Source: PoT sp049331405 (GTDB taxonomy: Bacteria > Planctomycetota > Planctomycetia > Isosphaerales > Isosphaeraceae). Taken from it: DNA of 64,000 nucleotides. The DNA lies in contig NZ_CP186276.1 in assembly GCF_049331405.1 (NCBI RefSeq), forward strand, positions 62,001-126,000. Direction: 5' to 3'. This document shows, one piece after another, positions 1-8,096 of the stretch (positions within the stretch are counted from its first letter, which is position 1; the number at the start of each line of letters is the position of its first letter). A program made the position numbers and the translations under genes. The notes under the pieces were generated by a model. It was not told where the DNA came from. It did not search any database and saw only the letters and a program-made list of their open reading frames with translations.

Positions 1-822
1 CAGCAGGAACGCCCCGAGGTGCACCGAGAGGGCCCCGTAGAAGACGGCGCTCGAGGGGGTCGGCCCCTCCATCGCCCGGGGGAGCCAGCCCGAGAAGGGG
101 ATGAGGGCCGACTTCCCCGCGGCCGCCACCAGCAGGAGGAGGCCCGCCCCGAGCGCCTGGCCCGGCGTGACCGCGGCATGGCCGTAGGGCCAGAGCCCCG
201 CGCCCACGAGCAGGTCGAAGTCCCCCTCGCCCCGGAGGTGGTGGGTCGTCACGGCGGCCAGGAGCAGGGCCGCATCCGAGATCCGGTAGACCGTCCAGAC
301 CCAGAGCCCGTTCCTCGACGGCGAAGGGCGCTCCTGGAAGAACGCGACCAGCAGCGCCGAGGAGAGCCCCACGAGCTCCCAGCCGGCGAAGAGCGTCTCG
401 ATCGTCCCCGCCAGCGAGGTGACGACCATCCCCAGCACGAAGAGCGAATAGAGCACGAAGAAGCGATGGAACCCCCGCTCGCGGTGCATGTACTTCGCGG
501 CGAACGCGCCGATCGTCCCCGAGAGGACGTACGACAGGATCGCGAACGGGACCGAGAGGCGGTCGAAGGAGAATTTCACCGAGAATCGGTAGCGGTGCGG
601 GATGACGACCCAGTCGCCGAGCGCGATCGGGACGTGCCGGACCCCGGTGGCCAGCATCAGCGCCAGCACCGCGACGGCCGCGGACAGGCCCGAGACGATC
701 GCGACGTAGACCATCAGCGACGTCGTCGCCTCGGCCGGCTTGCGCCCCGGGAGCGACGCGGCGCCGAGGCCGAGCGTGAGCACGAGCGGGCTGGCGATCA
801 CGACGAGCCCGAGGAGCGTCAT
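1..822 (-). CDS. dabB: DabB, NuoL-like membrane subunit of the DAB inorganic-carbon pump (partial)
   Basis: The minus strand reads an open frame from an ATG at 820-822 to the left edge, so the C-terminus is missing. The translation starts MTLLGLVVIASP and is a chain of hydrophobic segments. It contains the proton-transporting NuoL/MrpA-type core (SLAGTIETLFAGWELVGLSS, then GKSALIPFSGWLPRAMEGPT, then SSAVFYGALSVH). In the DAB complex DabB couples cation flow to CO2 hydration by DabA at the inner face of the membrane. It starts 4 bp after the stop of dabA, which makes the DabB assignment firm rather than a generic complex I subunit. The opposite strand is also open here, but only as a GC-rich shadow. 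Confidence 0.93.
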   Translation of the reverse strand, partial: MTLLGLVVIASPLVLTLGLGAASLPGRKPAEATTSLMVYVAIVSGLSAAVAVLALMLATGVRHVPIALGDWVVIPHRYRFSVKFSFDRLSVPFAILSYVLSGTIGAFAAKYMHRERGFHRFFVLYSLFVLGMVVTSLAGTIETLFAGWELVGLSSALLVAFFQERPSPSRNGLWVWTVYRISDAALLLAAVTTHHLRGEGDFDLLVGAGLWPYGHAAVTPGQALGAGLLLLVAAAGKSALIPFSGWLPRAMEGPTPSSAVFYGALSVHLGAFLL

Positions 823-826
823 CGTA

Positions 827-3800
827 TCAAGATAGCCTATCATGAGTCTTATTTTGGTCCGATGAGGATTGCCCCGCGATCTCCGCGAATTCCAGGTGGT
901 CGCGCCAGCCGCGATACCAATCGAGGGAAGAGGCCGCCCTGGGGAGCGCGGGGGCCTGCGGCCGATAAGGGCGGAACTCCCCGCCTCGGAAGATGTGGAT
1001 CGCCCGGGTCTCCGGGTCGAGGACGGCGAGCAGGATCCACTCGTTCCGGCAGAGCCTGCCGATGGACTCGTCCCGGCGGATGATCCCGAGCATCGCCGCC
1101 GGGGTGGCCTCGACGAGGAAGAGGGGCCGGACGGGCTCGTGGATCTCGACCATCTGCCAGGGGAGCCCGGTCCTCAGGTCGCTCGCCGAGCCGTCCATGA
1201 CGCCCAGGAGCGACGCGAGGTTGTGGGGCAGCTTCGTCCCGGCGCCGAAGCCGGCGTTGTCGACGTTCGAGAAGTAGTACTCCAGGCCGATGCCCGAGCA
1301 GACGGGGATGACCGCCTGGAGGATCCTGGTGAGGATCGGCGACCCCTCGGCATCCAGGGTCGGGTCGTACGAGACGAGGAAGGCGCGACGGTCGAGGAAG
1401 AGGCCGCGGGACCGTCGCCGGCGCCCGACGACGGTGATGGCGTTGGTGGCGTGGCCGAGCTCCGGCCGGGTCTGCGCCAGGTCCTCGGACCGCTCCTCGA
1501 CATGCCGGCGGGCCGCCGAGGGGGAGAGCGTCAGCGGGGCCGACATGAAGCGCCGGCAACGCTCGTGGGCGTTGCGTTCGCAGGCCTCCTCCACGGCCTC
1601 GCGGGCCGCCCGGAAATCGGCCCGGTGGGATTCCGGGATCAGCGAGAGGTCGTAGAAGGTCACCGATTCGGAGCAGGTGTTGTGCAGGCCGCCGACGAAG
1701 ACCGAGTCCTCGGGGAGGGCCAGGCCCCTGGCGGCCAGGCCTTCTCGGACGCGGGGGTCGTTCAGCATCTGCGCGAGCGCCCTGGCGTTCGGCCCGCCGG
1801 CCGCCCCGCCGCAGGCGCCGCAGTTGTAGGCCGAGTTGTGGGGATTGTTCTGGCTGCTCGAGCCGTGGCCGAGCAGGATCACGACCCTGGCGAAGCCGGA
1901 CGTCATCCCGATGTCCTGCAGCACCCGCTCTCCGATGTCGACCATCTCCTCGATCGCGAAGCCCGACGCGGGGGCGCCGGGGTCGTGGCCGTCCTCGCGC
2001 CGTCCCAGGCCTAGGCGCGTGCGGGGCGAAGGCCGGACGAACCGGCCGAACGTCATCCGGATCCGCGACGTCAGCCTCGGGAAGAGGATCCGGGCGACCA
2101 GCGGGATCGAGGCGAGCACGCCGACGGCCCCCGTCAGCAACGCGCCGAGGGCGAAGTCCCGGCTGCCGATGTGAAAGAGGTGCGAGACGGTCCCGAGCGC
2201 CTTCCGCGTCCTCGCCCGACGCCGGTGGGATTGGCTGAGCCCGTCGCCGGCCTCCTCGACCACCCGGTGACCGGGCCGGATGGCGCCCGGGCAGAGCGGG
2301 ACGAAGTGGGCGTCGGACACCCCCTTGTAGTACATCGCCACGCCGAAGAAGCCGGCCACGCCGAACGTCTCGGCCCCCGGCTCCACCTCCTCCAGGTGGC
2401 GGCGGAACGATTCTTCCCGCTCGTCGATGCAGCAGACGAGCTGGAACCGGGGCTCGCGGGCTCCCCCCCCCGCCCGGCCGGCGTGGAGGGCGAGCGCGTC
2501 GAGGGCCTGGGTGCAGAGGCGCCGCTCGTAGGCCAGGTGGAAGAGGCGCCGACGCTCGAGGCCGGAGAAGGCCTCGACCTCCTCGACAATGCCAGCCCAC
2601 TCGGCCTGCTCCAGGCGGCGGAGCACGTCGGGGGAGAGGCCGACGACCTGCGCGAGCTGGAAGACGGGGAAGGCCCGCTGCTCGACGCTCGGGGGCCTCT
2701 GCCCGTCGATCCGCCCCCGGGCCGCGTCCCGCAGGCCCGCCAGCGGCCCTTCGTATCCGAGGGCGTCGGCGGCCATGGCGGCCAGCGAGAAGCGGTCGAG
2801 GATGAGGCGAATCGCGAGGAAATCGACCAGGCTCCCGGCGGGGATGGGATGCACCGCCATGTCCCTGCGGATCTCCACCTGGCGGACCATCCCGCCCCAT
2901 CCCCGCAGCGCCAGCAGCGTCTCCGCGATGAAAGGCCCCCACTCCTCCTCGACCACGCCGAGGACCTCGAGCGATTCCCGGATCGAATCGAGCGGGCCCA
3001 TGCCCCTGTCCTGCAAACGGCCGAGCTCGCGGCCGAGGCCGCGACGCCAGCGGTCGGGCTGCGCCGACGCCTGCCGGTGCAATGAGCAGAAGGCCTGGTA
3101 GAACCCCCGCTCCCGACCGGGCATCGGCCAGCGGGAGAACCCCTGGTCGAGGTACGCGGCGCAGGACCGTATCAGCAGCTCATGCACGGGCAAGTCGGCA
3201 TCGGCTCCGGAGGCCTCCAGGAGCAGGTCGCGATGCCGGATCGGGCCGGGCGACGCCGGGGGAGATGGAGGCAGGTCGCGGACCCCTTCGCAGCAGACCC
3301 GCCAGAGCGCCTGGAGCGTGAACTCCTCCCACTTCGCGTCGCCCCAGCCCTCGATCGTCCCCGCGTCGAATCGGCGGAGCAGCTCCCGGAGGCTGTCCCA
3401 CATGCCCCGCGTCGTCATCCCGTCCGTCGTCGGGTCGACTCCCCCGCGCAGGTCTCGCATCACCCACCGCCGGGTCTCCGCGATCAGTCGGGAGCGGATC
3501 GCCGAGGAGGCCTCTTGACGGACCCGACGCATGGCCTTCGCCCGGGAGACGTGCCAGATCAATTCCTCCGTCGGCCCCGTCCAGGTCGGGTACTGGAGCA
3601 TCGCCAGCCGCAAGTCCAGGCGCGTCGAGAAGCCCGGCACCGCCACCTTGGCGGACTCCCCGAGGTCTTGCTCGAGGGCTTCCTGGATCTCCGAGAAGCG
3701 GATGCGCCCCCTCCGCACCGCGTCGCGATAGAAGTCCTCGGTCGCATAGGGGTGGCACCCGAGTGCCCGCCCCCCCTCCTTCACCCCCTCGTGGAAGGGG

Positions 3801-4018
3801 AGGTGTTCGAAGGCGTGGAGGGTGTTGTGGTGGATGAAGACGGCGATCGGCCCCTGGGCCGGCAGCAGGTGGGCCGCCTCCTCGATGGCCTCTTCCAGCG
3901 TCGAATGCCGGGGCCCTCGGCCCGCGTCCACATCCTCGCCCGCCGTGCACGCCTGGGATTCCATGGATTTCATCGGTATGATTTGTTCATTAACGAATGA
4001 CACCTGGGGCGATGGCAC
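827..4018 (-). CDS. dabA: DabA (DUF2309), zinc-dependent carbonic-anhydrase-like subunit of the DAB pump
   Basis: 1063 aa if read from the GTG at 4016-4018. DabA is the soluble, beta-carbonic-anhydrase-like partner that traps CO2 as bicarbonate when energised by DabB. The four zinc/active-site residues defined in Halothiobacillus DabA can be seen: Cys530 and Asp532 in LVCCIDERE, His718 in LLGHGSSSQNNPHNSAYN, and Cys733 in YNCGACGGAAGG. The Cys-x-Asp spacing and the 15-residue His-to-Cys spacing match the characterised protein. It lies 9 bp after sbtA and 4 bp before dabB, so one transcript is likely. The start is uncertain: ATGs at 3973 and 3964 (MKSMESQ) are alternatives, and the AT-rich stretch around 3970-4000 would suit a later start. 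Its length is in the usual range of about 800-1050 aa. Confidence 0.93.
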   Translation of the reverse strand: MPSPQVSFVNEQIIPMKSMESQACTAGEDVDAGRGPRHSTLEEAIEEAAHLLPAQGPIAVFIHHNTLHAFEHLPFHEGVKEGGRALGCHPYATEDFYRDAVRRGRIRFSEIQEALEQDLGESAKVAVPGFSTRLDLRLAMLQYPTWTGPTEELIWHVSRAKAMRRVRQEASSAIRSRLIAETRRWVMRDLRGGVDPTTDGMTTRGMWDSLRELLRRFDAGTIEGWGDAKWEEFTLQALWRVCCEGVRDLPPSPPASPGPIRHRDLLLEASGADADLPVHELLIRSCAAYLDQGFSRWPMPGRERGFYQAFCSLHRQASAQPDRWRRGLGRELGRLQDRGMGPLDSIRESLEVLGVVEEEWGPFIAETLLALRGWGGMVRQVEIRRDMAVHPIPAGSLVDFLAIRLILDRFSLAAMAADALGYEGPLAGLRDAARGRIDGQRPPSVEQRAFPVFQLAQVVGLSPDVLRRLEQAEWAGIVEEVEAFSGLERRRLFHLAYERRLCTQALDALALHAGRAGGGAREPRFQLVCCIDEREESFRRHLEEVEPGAETFGVAGFFGVAMYYKGVSDAHFVPLCPGAIRPGHRVVEEAGDGLSQSHRRRARTRKALGTVSHLFHIGSRDFALGALLTGAVGVLASIPLVARILFPRLTSRIRMTFGRFVRPSPRTRLGLGRREDGHDPGAPASGFAIEEMVDIGERVLQDIGMTSGFARVVILLGHGSSSQNNPHNSAYNCGACGGAAGGPNARALAQMLNDPRVREGLAARGLALPEDSVFVGGLHNTCSESVTFYDLSLIPESHRADFRAAREAVEEACERNAHERCRRFMSAPLTLSPSAARRHVEERSEDLAQTRPELGHATNAITVVGRRRRSRGLFLDRRAFLVSYDPTLDAEGSPILTRILQAVIPVCSGIGLEYYFSNVDNAGFGAGTKLPHNLASLLGVMDGSASDLRTGLPWQMVEIHEPVRPLFLVEATPAAMLGIIRRDESIGRLCRNEWILLAVLDPETRAIHIFRGGEFRPYRPQAPALPRAASSLDWYRGWRDHLEFAEIAGQSSSDQNKTHDRLS

Positions 4019-4027
4019 GCCGGCTCG

Positions 4028-5782
4028 TCAGACGGGGAAGGCCTGCATGGCCAGCTTGGCGGCCTGGATGTAGAGGTGGATGCCGATGGTGACGTTGTAG
4101 GAGAAGGTCAGCCCCAGCGAGGCCGCCAGGGGCAAGGTCGGGCTCGCCTCCGGGATGGCCAGCCGCTGGATCGCCGGCAGCGCGATGTAAGAGGCCGCGG
4201 CGCAGAGCACGGCGAAGAGCACGTAAGTTCCCAGGTCGAACGGCTGCCCGATCAGGTGGCTGTAGCCCAGGGCCGCGGCGATGCCGATCACCGCGAAGAG
4301 GTTCGGGGCGGCGAGGCCGAAGAGGATAAATCGCCAGCCCGCCGTGCGCAGGTCCTTGAGCTTCTTCGCCGCGGTCATGCCCATCTCCAGCAGGAAGAGG
4401 CAGAGCAGGCCCTGGAACATGTTGAGGAACAAGGGGTCGTCGACCGCCGTCACCTTGGCCCCCTGCCGGCGGCTCACGAAGCCGATCACGATCCCCACGA
4501 AGAGCAGGTAGATCCCCGGGTTGAGGAAGACCTCGTGCAGCAACTGCGGGCTGAGCACGCCCGCGGGACGCCTCCCGAATCGCGTCGGATGGCTCCGCTT
4601 CTCGAGCGACATCTCCCGCTCGACCTCGACGGCCTCCGCCTGGGATGGCGAGACGAGCCCATGGTCCTCGGGCGAGGGGTGATCATCCTCCAGGCCCGAG
4701 GCCAGGGCCGGCCTGGCCTCGGGGTTGAAGCCGGGCTCGCCCGGCATGGTCCCGGCGGGATCCATGCCCCTGGCTCGCAGCCTGGAGACGATGAACAGCG
4801 CGACGAGGCAGCCGGGGATCTCCATCACCGCCAGCAGCACCGGCATGTACGCCTGATACTTGATCCCGATCGTCGCCAGGACCCCGACGCAGGTCACGAA
4901 CGTCCCCGCCGAGTCGGAGCCGTAGTAGCCCCCGACGGTCGCCGCGTCCACCTGCCGCAGGCCCGTGAAGCTCCGCAGGAGCAGGTACGCGAGGATCCCG
5001 ATCACGAAGTTGGTCGCGAAGCCGACCCCCATGAACCCGACCGCCTGCCCCAGGGTCTTGCCCGGGAGCATCGCGAGCTCCTCGCCCCCATGCCACCCGA
5101 TCGCGATCAGCAGGTAGAGCGTCAGGCCCTGATAGATAATGTAAGGGAACTCAAATTTGATCTTCAGCAGCGGGATCAGGAATCCCGCGTAGAAGAACAT
5201 CAGCAGGGGCTTGAAGAGGTTGTGCCGGAAGTTCTCCCAGAACTCGCGGAAGATCGACATCTCCCTGGGACGGACCGAGATCTCGGTCGCATACCCGTTG
5301 GCGTGGAGGACCGACAGTGGGGTCCCCGGCTCGAGGTCGGCCAGGTCGGCGACGCTCCCCTTGACGGTCCCGGTCCTGACCGAGGTCGCCTCCGACGTCT
5401 TCAGCGCGACCCCTCGACCGCCCCCGACCCCGGTCAGGGCGAATTCGCCCCCCTCCGCCGTCACGTACTCGAGGATGCCCGTCGCCTCCTCCTCCAGGAC
5501 GATCTCCGCGGCGACCGTCCGCTCGTTCACGAGGACCGGCATCCCCGGCCGCAGGTCCTTCAATTTGACGGGAATCCTCCTCGCCCCCGCGATGATGGTC
5601 TGACTCCCGAGCGCGATCGGAATGTCGTGGTGGCCGTCGTCGGCGCTGATCACGATCGTCCCGTTGTCCACATCGACCGATTTGACGATCCCGGCCACGT
5701 CCCTGGCGGACGAGGCCGTCGGCATGACCATGAGCATCAACGCACCAAGGGCCCACCAGCGAGACAGGCTTCGGATTGTCAT
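4028..5782 (-). CDS. sbtA: SbtA-type sodium-dependent bicarbonate transporter with an exported N-terminal extension
   Basis: 584 aa from the ATG at 5782. An in-frame ATG at 5794 is also possible. The C-terminal part, about 200-584, is an SbtA (DUF897) permease. The two inverted halves are visible, each rich in membrane helices, with VDAATVGGYYGSDSAGTF in the first and YIALPAIQRLAIPEASPT in the second, joined by a charged cytoplasmic loop. Cyanobacterial SbtA is only about 370 aa. Here a signal-like peptide (MTIRSLSRWWALGALMLM) is followed by about 150 residues of short beta-rich repeats (DVAGIVKSVDVDNGTIVI, ATGILEYVTAEGGEFALT) that look like two small OB or SH3-like domains outside the cell. 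The gene leads the operon with dabA and dabB. No SbtB (PII-like) gene is adjacent. The transporter call is firm; the fold of the extension is inference. Confidence 0.88.
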   Translation of the reverse strand: MTIRSLSRWWALGALMLMVMPTASSARDVAGIVKSVDVDNGTIVISADDGHHDIPIALGSQTIIAGARRIPVKLKDLRPGMPVLVNERTVAAEIVLEEEATGILEYVTAEGGEFALTGVGGGRGVALKTSEATSVRTGTVKGSVADLADLEPGTPLSVLHANGYATEISVRPREMSIFREFWENFRHNLFKPLLMFFYAGFLIPLLKIKFEFPYIIYQGLTLYLLIAIGWHGGEELAMLPGKTLGQAVGFMGVGFATNFVIGILAYLLLRSFTGLRQVDAATVGGYYGSDSAGTFVTCVGVLATIGIKYQAYMPVLLAVMEIPGCLVALFIVSRLRARGMDPAGTMPGEPGFNPEARPALASGLEDDHPSPEDHGLVSPSQAEAVEVEREMSLEKRSHPTRFGRRPAGVLSPQLLHEVFLNPGIYLLFVGIVIGFVSRRQGAKVTAVDDPLFLNMFQGLLCLFLLEMGMTAAKKLKDLRTAGWRFILFGLAAPNLFAVIGIAAALGYSHLIGQPFDLGTYVLFAVLCAAASYIALPAIQRLAIPEASPTLPLAASLGLTFSYNVTIGIHLYIQAAKLAMQAFPV

Positions 5783-5983
5783 CGACCCATCCATTCCTAT
5801 GAGGCGGCACGCAGGCAACGGCCTGGGCCGCCGGCCCGGATCGCTCGAGGAAGCGACCGAGAGTCCGCATGTGCAGCCCGGGTGGCGTCCCGTCCGGAGG
5901 TCCCCGACGATGGGAGGACCTCCGCCCTCCCCCGGTCGGGTCCGGGGCCGCCACCGAGGCATCATGACAACAATACCGCGTCG

Positions 5984-6013
5984 TTGACAATGATTCCCCG
6001 ATGGGACTATTAT
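5984..6013 (+). promoter_or_regulatory. Sigma-70-like promoter for the RHH / HTH-EIIA genes
   Basis: TTGACA at 5984-5989, an 18-bp spacer, then TATTAT at 6008-6013. This is a perfect -35 and a five-of-six -10. It points away from sbtA towards the small regulator at 6108. It lies about 200 bp upstream of the divergent sbtA start, so a regulator bound here could affect both directions. Confidence 0.6.
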
Positions 6014-6107
6014 GTCCACAGATGTCAGGACGGGTCAAGGATATCCTATGCCTTCTCCGCATTGCGATCATGGCCCCGTCTCCCCTGTGCCCGAGGGATG
6101 AATCCCG

Positions 6108-6284
6108 ATGCCCGCGACCGTAGTCCACTTCCAGATCCGGATGCCACCGCCCTTGCACGAACGGCTCGCCAGCCTGGCCCGTGAACAGGGCCATTCGCTC
6201 AATTCCCTGATCGTGACGATCCTGGAGGAGGCGAACGAACGGAGGCGGGCCGGCGAGGCCGAGAAGGCCGGCGAGGTGGCGTGA
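6108..6284 (+). CDS. Small ribbon-helix-helix (Arc-like) DNA-binding protein
   Basis: 58 aa, ATG 6108 to TGA 6284. The AGGG at 6092-6096 is a plausible ribosome site, and the other nearby ATG (6099) is out of frame. The sequence VVHFQIRMPPPLHERLASL is a short beta strand followed by a helix. It continues AREQGHSLNSLIVTILEEA, the second helix typical of RHH repressors and HicB/Arc-like antitoxins, then a charged tail. No toxin gene adjoins it. It sits between the divergent sbtA-dabAB operon and the HTH-EIIA gene behind a strong promoter, so a local regulatory role is likely but inferred. It may be missed by gene callers because of its size. Confidence 0.7.
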   Translation: MPATVVHFQIRMPPPLHERLASLAREQGHSLNSLIVTILEEANERRRAGEAEKAGEVA

Positions 6285-6410
6285 GGGCCCGCGGGGAACA
6301 TAGGATGGGCATCATGATCGGACCGTCGCCGTTCGCGGCGCTCGCAGGTCCTCCGACATAGCGGCGTGCCTCCCCGACCTCGCCGCTATCCTCGTTGCGA
6401 TGGGATTGCC

Positions 6411-7124
6411 ATGAATCTCTCCGTCCGCGACACGGCCGCGCTCCTGTTGGTCTCCGAGAAGACGATCTATCGCTGGATCAAGCAGCAGGCCATCCCCGCC
6501 TATCGCGTGCAGGACCAGTATCGCTTCAATCGGGCCGAGATCCTGGAGTGGGCGACGTCGCGCCGCCTGAACGTCTCCACCGAGATCTACTCCGAGCCCG
6601 AGGCCGCGGGGCTGCCCGTCCCCTCGCTCCTCAACGCCCTGGAGGCCGGCGGCGTCTTCTACCGCGTCTCGGGCTCCGACAAGGAGTCGGCGCTCCGGGA
6701 GGTGGTCGAGCACCTCCGCCTGCCGCCCGAGGTGGACCGGGAATTCCTCCTCCGCGTCCTGCTGGCCCGCGAGGCGATCGCGCCGACGGCAATCGGCGAC
6801 GGCATCGCCATCCCGCACGTGCGGAATCCGATCGTCCTCCACATCGATCGCCCATCGCTGTCCCTCTGCTTCCTCGAGAATGCGATCGAGTACGGAGCCC
6901 TGGACGGCATGCCCGTCAACACGCTCCTGACGATCATGAGCCCCACCACGAGGGCGCACCTCCACCTGATGGCCAAGCTCTCCTTCGTGCTCCGCGACGA
7001 CGCCGTCAAGCGGGCCATCCGGGAGCAGGCGGCTCGACGCGACATCCTGATCGAGATCGGCCGGGCCGAAGGACGGCTCGTGCCCGCCGAGGTGCCCTCC
7101 CCTTCCGCCACGGAAGATCGGTGA
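6411..7124 (+). CDS. HTH (MerR/excisionase-like) - PTS EIIA(Ntr)-like fusion regulator
   Basis: 237 aa from the ATG at 6411. A start at 6366 would add an unconvincing Arg/Pro-rich leader. Residues 1-50 form an excisionase-type winged HTH (SVRDTAALLLVSEKTIYRWI, then AYRVQDQYRFNRAEILEWA). Residues 85-225 are an EIIA type-2/Ntr domain with the phospho-acceptor His136 in the classical GDGIAIPHVR motif and the later LHLMAKLSFVLRDD segment. Proteins of this kind read phosphotransferase status rather than carry sugar. No PTS permease or HPr is nearby. Opposite the bicarbonate-uptake operon, it may link carbon or energy status to that operon. That link is inference from position only. Confidence 0.85.
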   Translation: MNLSVRDTAALLLVSEKTIYRWIKQQAIPAYRVQDQYRFNRAEILEWATSRRLNVSTEIYSEPEAAGLPVPSLLNALEAGGVFYRVSGSDKESALREVVEHLRLPPEVDREFLLRVLLAREAIAPTAIGDGIAIPHVRNPIVLHIDRPSLSLCFLENAIEYGALDGMPVNTLLTIMSPTTRAHLHLMAKLSFVLRDDAVKRAIREQAARRDILIEIGRAEGRLVPAEVPSPSATEDR

Positions 7125-7698
7125 TCGCGACCGCGATCCTCGACCTTCACGCCCTTTCCGCACTCGCCCCTATCATCGATGTCCGGGACGGGCACTTGCA
7201 CATTCACGTCTCAGGCCCGTGGCGCGAACCCCCGTCGTTGTCAAGTCCGCCGCCTTCGCCGCGAACAAGCCCGCGCTCGTCGAGGCCGTGGTCGCGATGC
7301 CCGCGCAGGCGACGGTCAAGCAAGGCCTGAAGCTCGCCGAGAGCCTCGTTCGCGGGCAGCCGCACGGCTCGAAGATCGCCACGACGAACTTCCGCGACAA
7401 GGTCCACGGGCTCCTGTAGGCATCCTCGAGGAGGCCCATGCATCCTCAAGCCGGAGAGTGTGCCGGGCCGATCGAGGCGGACGACAAAACCGAGATGGGG
7501 ACTCTTCGAGGAAGGTCTAACGGTCCCGCCCTGCCACCGGCCTGGGCCCTTGCCGAATGTCTCAAAGCCCTGCCGATCGTTCCGCGACGGCAGGGCCTTC
7601 GTCCAGCCCCCCACCCTGCCCTCCGCGTCCAGGGGCTGGGCGAGCAATCCCCAAGCTTGCGGGACCTGAGAAGTCCTCGCCGTCCCCAGGCCCCCCCT
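7125..7698. other. Intergenic stretch with one doubtful small ORF
   Basis: No convincing gene. The only candidate is a plus-strand frame 7219-7419 (GTG start, 66 aa, MARTPVVVKSAAFAANKPAL) ending FRDKVHGLL. Its Lys/Ala/Val composition is protein-like, but it lacks a good ribosome site and I recognise no family. The minus strand is also open across the region, as expected for GC-rich DNA. Confidence 0.4.
7219..7419 (+). CDS. Doubtful small hypothetical protein
   Basis: 66 aa read from a GTG. The sequence is hydrophobic and basic (VVVKSAAFAANKPALVEAVV, later SKIATTNFRDKVHGLL) with no recognised domain. It lies between the HTH-EIIA gene and the centromere-like array. There is no strong ribosome-binding site, so this is listed only as a possibility. 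Confidence 0.3.
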   Translation: MARTPVVVKSAAFAANKPALVEAVVAMPAQATVKQGLKLAESLVRGQPHGSKIATTNFRDKVHGLL

Positions 7699-8046
7699 TA
7701 TGAACCGTTCATAGGGGTAGGGGAGATGGCCCGAGTTCGACGCGGGCAAGGGGGAGGCATGAACCGTTCATAATCCTCGAGGAACGGCCTCGCGGGCGAG
7801 GGCCATTCCTCGGTTTGGACCTCTCGGCCATCGCGGGCGGAAGGCGCTCGGAATGGCATTATGAACGGTTCATGGGCACGGCGTGTCGTCGCCCCGACGC
7901 GCCGACTCCCGGGCCCTTGAGGCCCCTCGGGAAGGGCCGATTCGTCCGGCCCGGGCGAGACGACTCCGCGACCATGAACGGTTCATTGCGGGCGGAGAGC
8001 TCGGCAAATCGGCATGAGGGGCGATCGGGGTTATGAACCGTTCATA
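7699..8046. repeat. Array of five palindromic 13-bp sites, candidate centromere/operator of parAB
   Basis: Five copies of the interrupted palindrome ATGAAC-N-GTTCAT lie at 7700-7712, 7759-7771, 7861-7873, 7974-7986 and 8033-8045. All arms are perfect. The central base is C in copies 1, 2 and 5 and G in copies 3 and 4. Copies 1 and 5 extend to 15 bp with flanking T and A. Start-to-start spacings are 59, 102, 113 and 59 bp, so the two outer pairs have equal spacing. The array ends 51 bp before parA. The site is unlike the chromosomal parS consensus TGTTTCACGTGAAACA. Its clustering upstream of parA resembles plasmid-type centromeres, where ParB binds and often also represses the operon. Binding by this ParB is inference. 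Confidence 0.85.
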
Positions 8047-8062
8047 GCGGGCCGATAACAAT

Positions 8063-8085
8063 CCCTGGTGGTCAACCAACCAGGG
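8063..8085 (+). promoter_or_regulatory. Inverted repeat overlapping the parA ribosome site
   Basis: CCCTGGT at 8063-8069 pairs with ACCAGGG at 8079-8085, with a 9-base loop. The right arm abuts the GGAGGAA ribosome-binding site of parA (start 8097). It could be a second operator or an RNA hairpin limiting translation. It is unrelated in sequence to the ATGAAC-N-GTTCAT sites. Confidence 0.5.
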
Positions 8086-8096
8086 AGGAAATCCGC

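Noticed and set aside
19..1083. Long plus-strand open frame at the left edge
   Set aside because: Its product is Arg/Pro/Gly/Asp-rich without motifs; the opposite strand encodes dabB and the end of dabA with clear family motifs.
7699..8046. CRISPR-like interpretation of the five repeats
   Set aside because: Repeats are only 13 bp, palindromic, unevenly spaced, and there are no cas genes.
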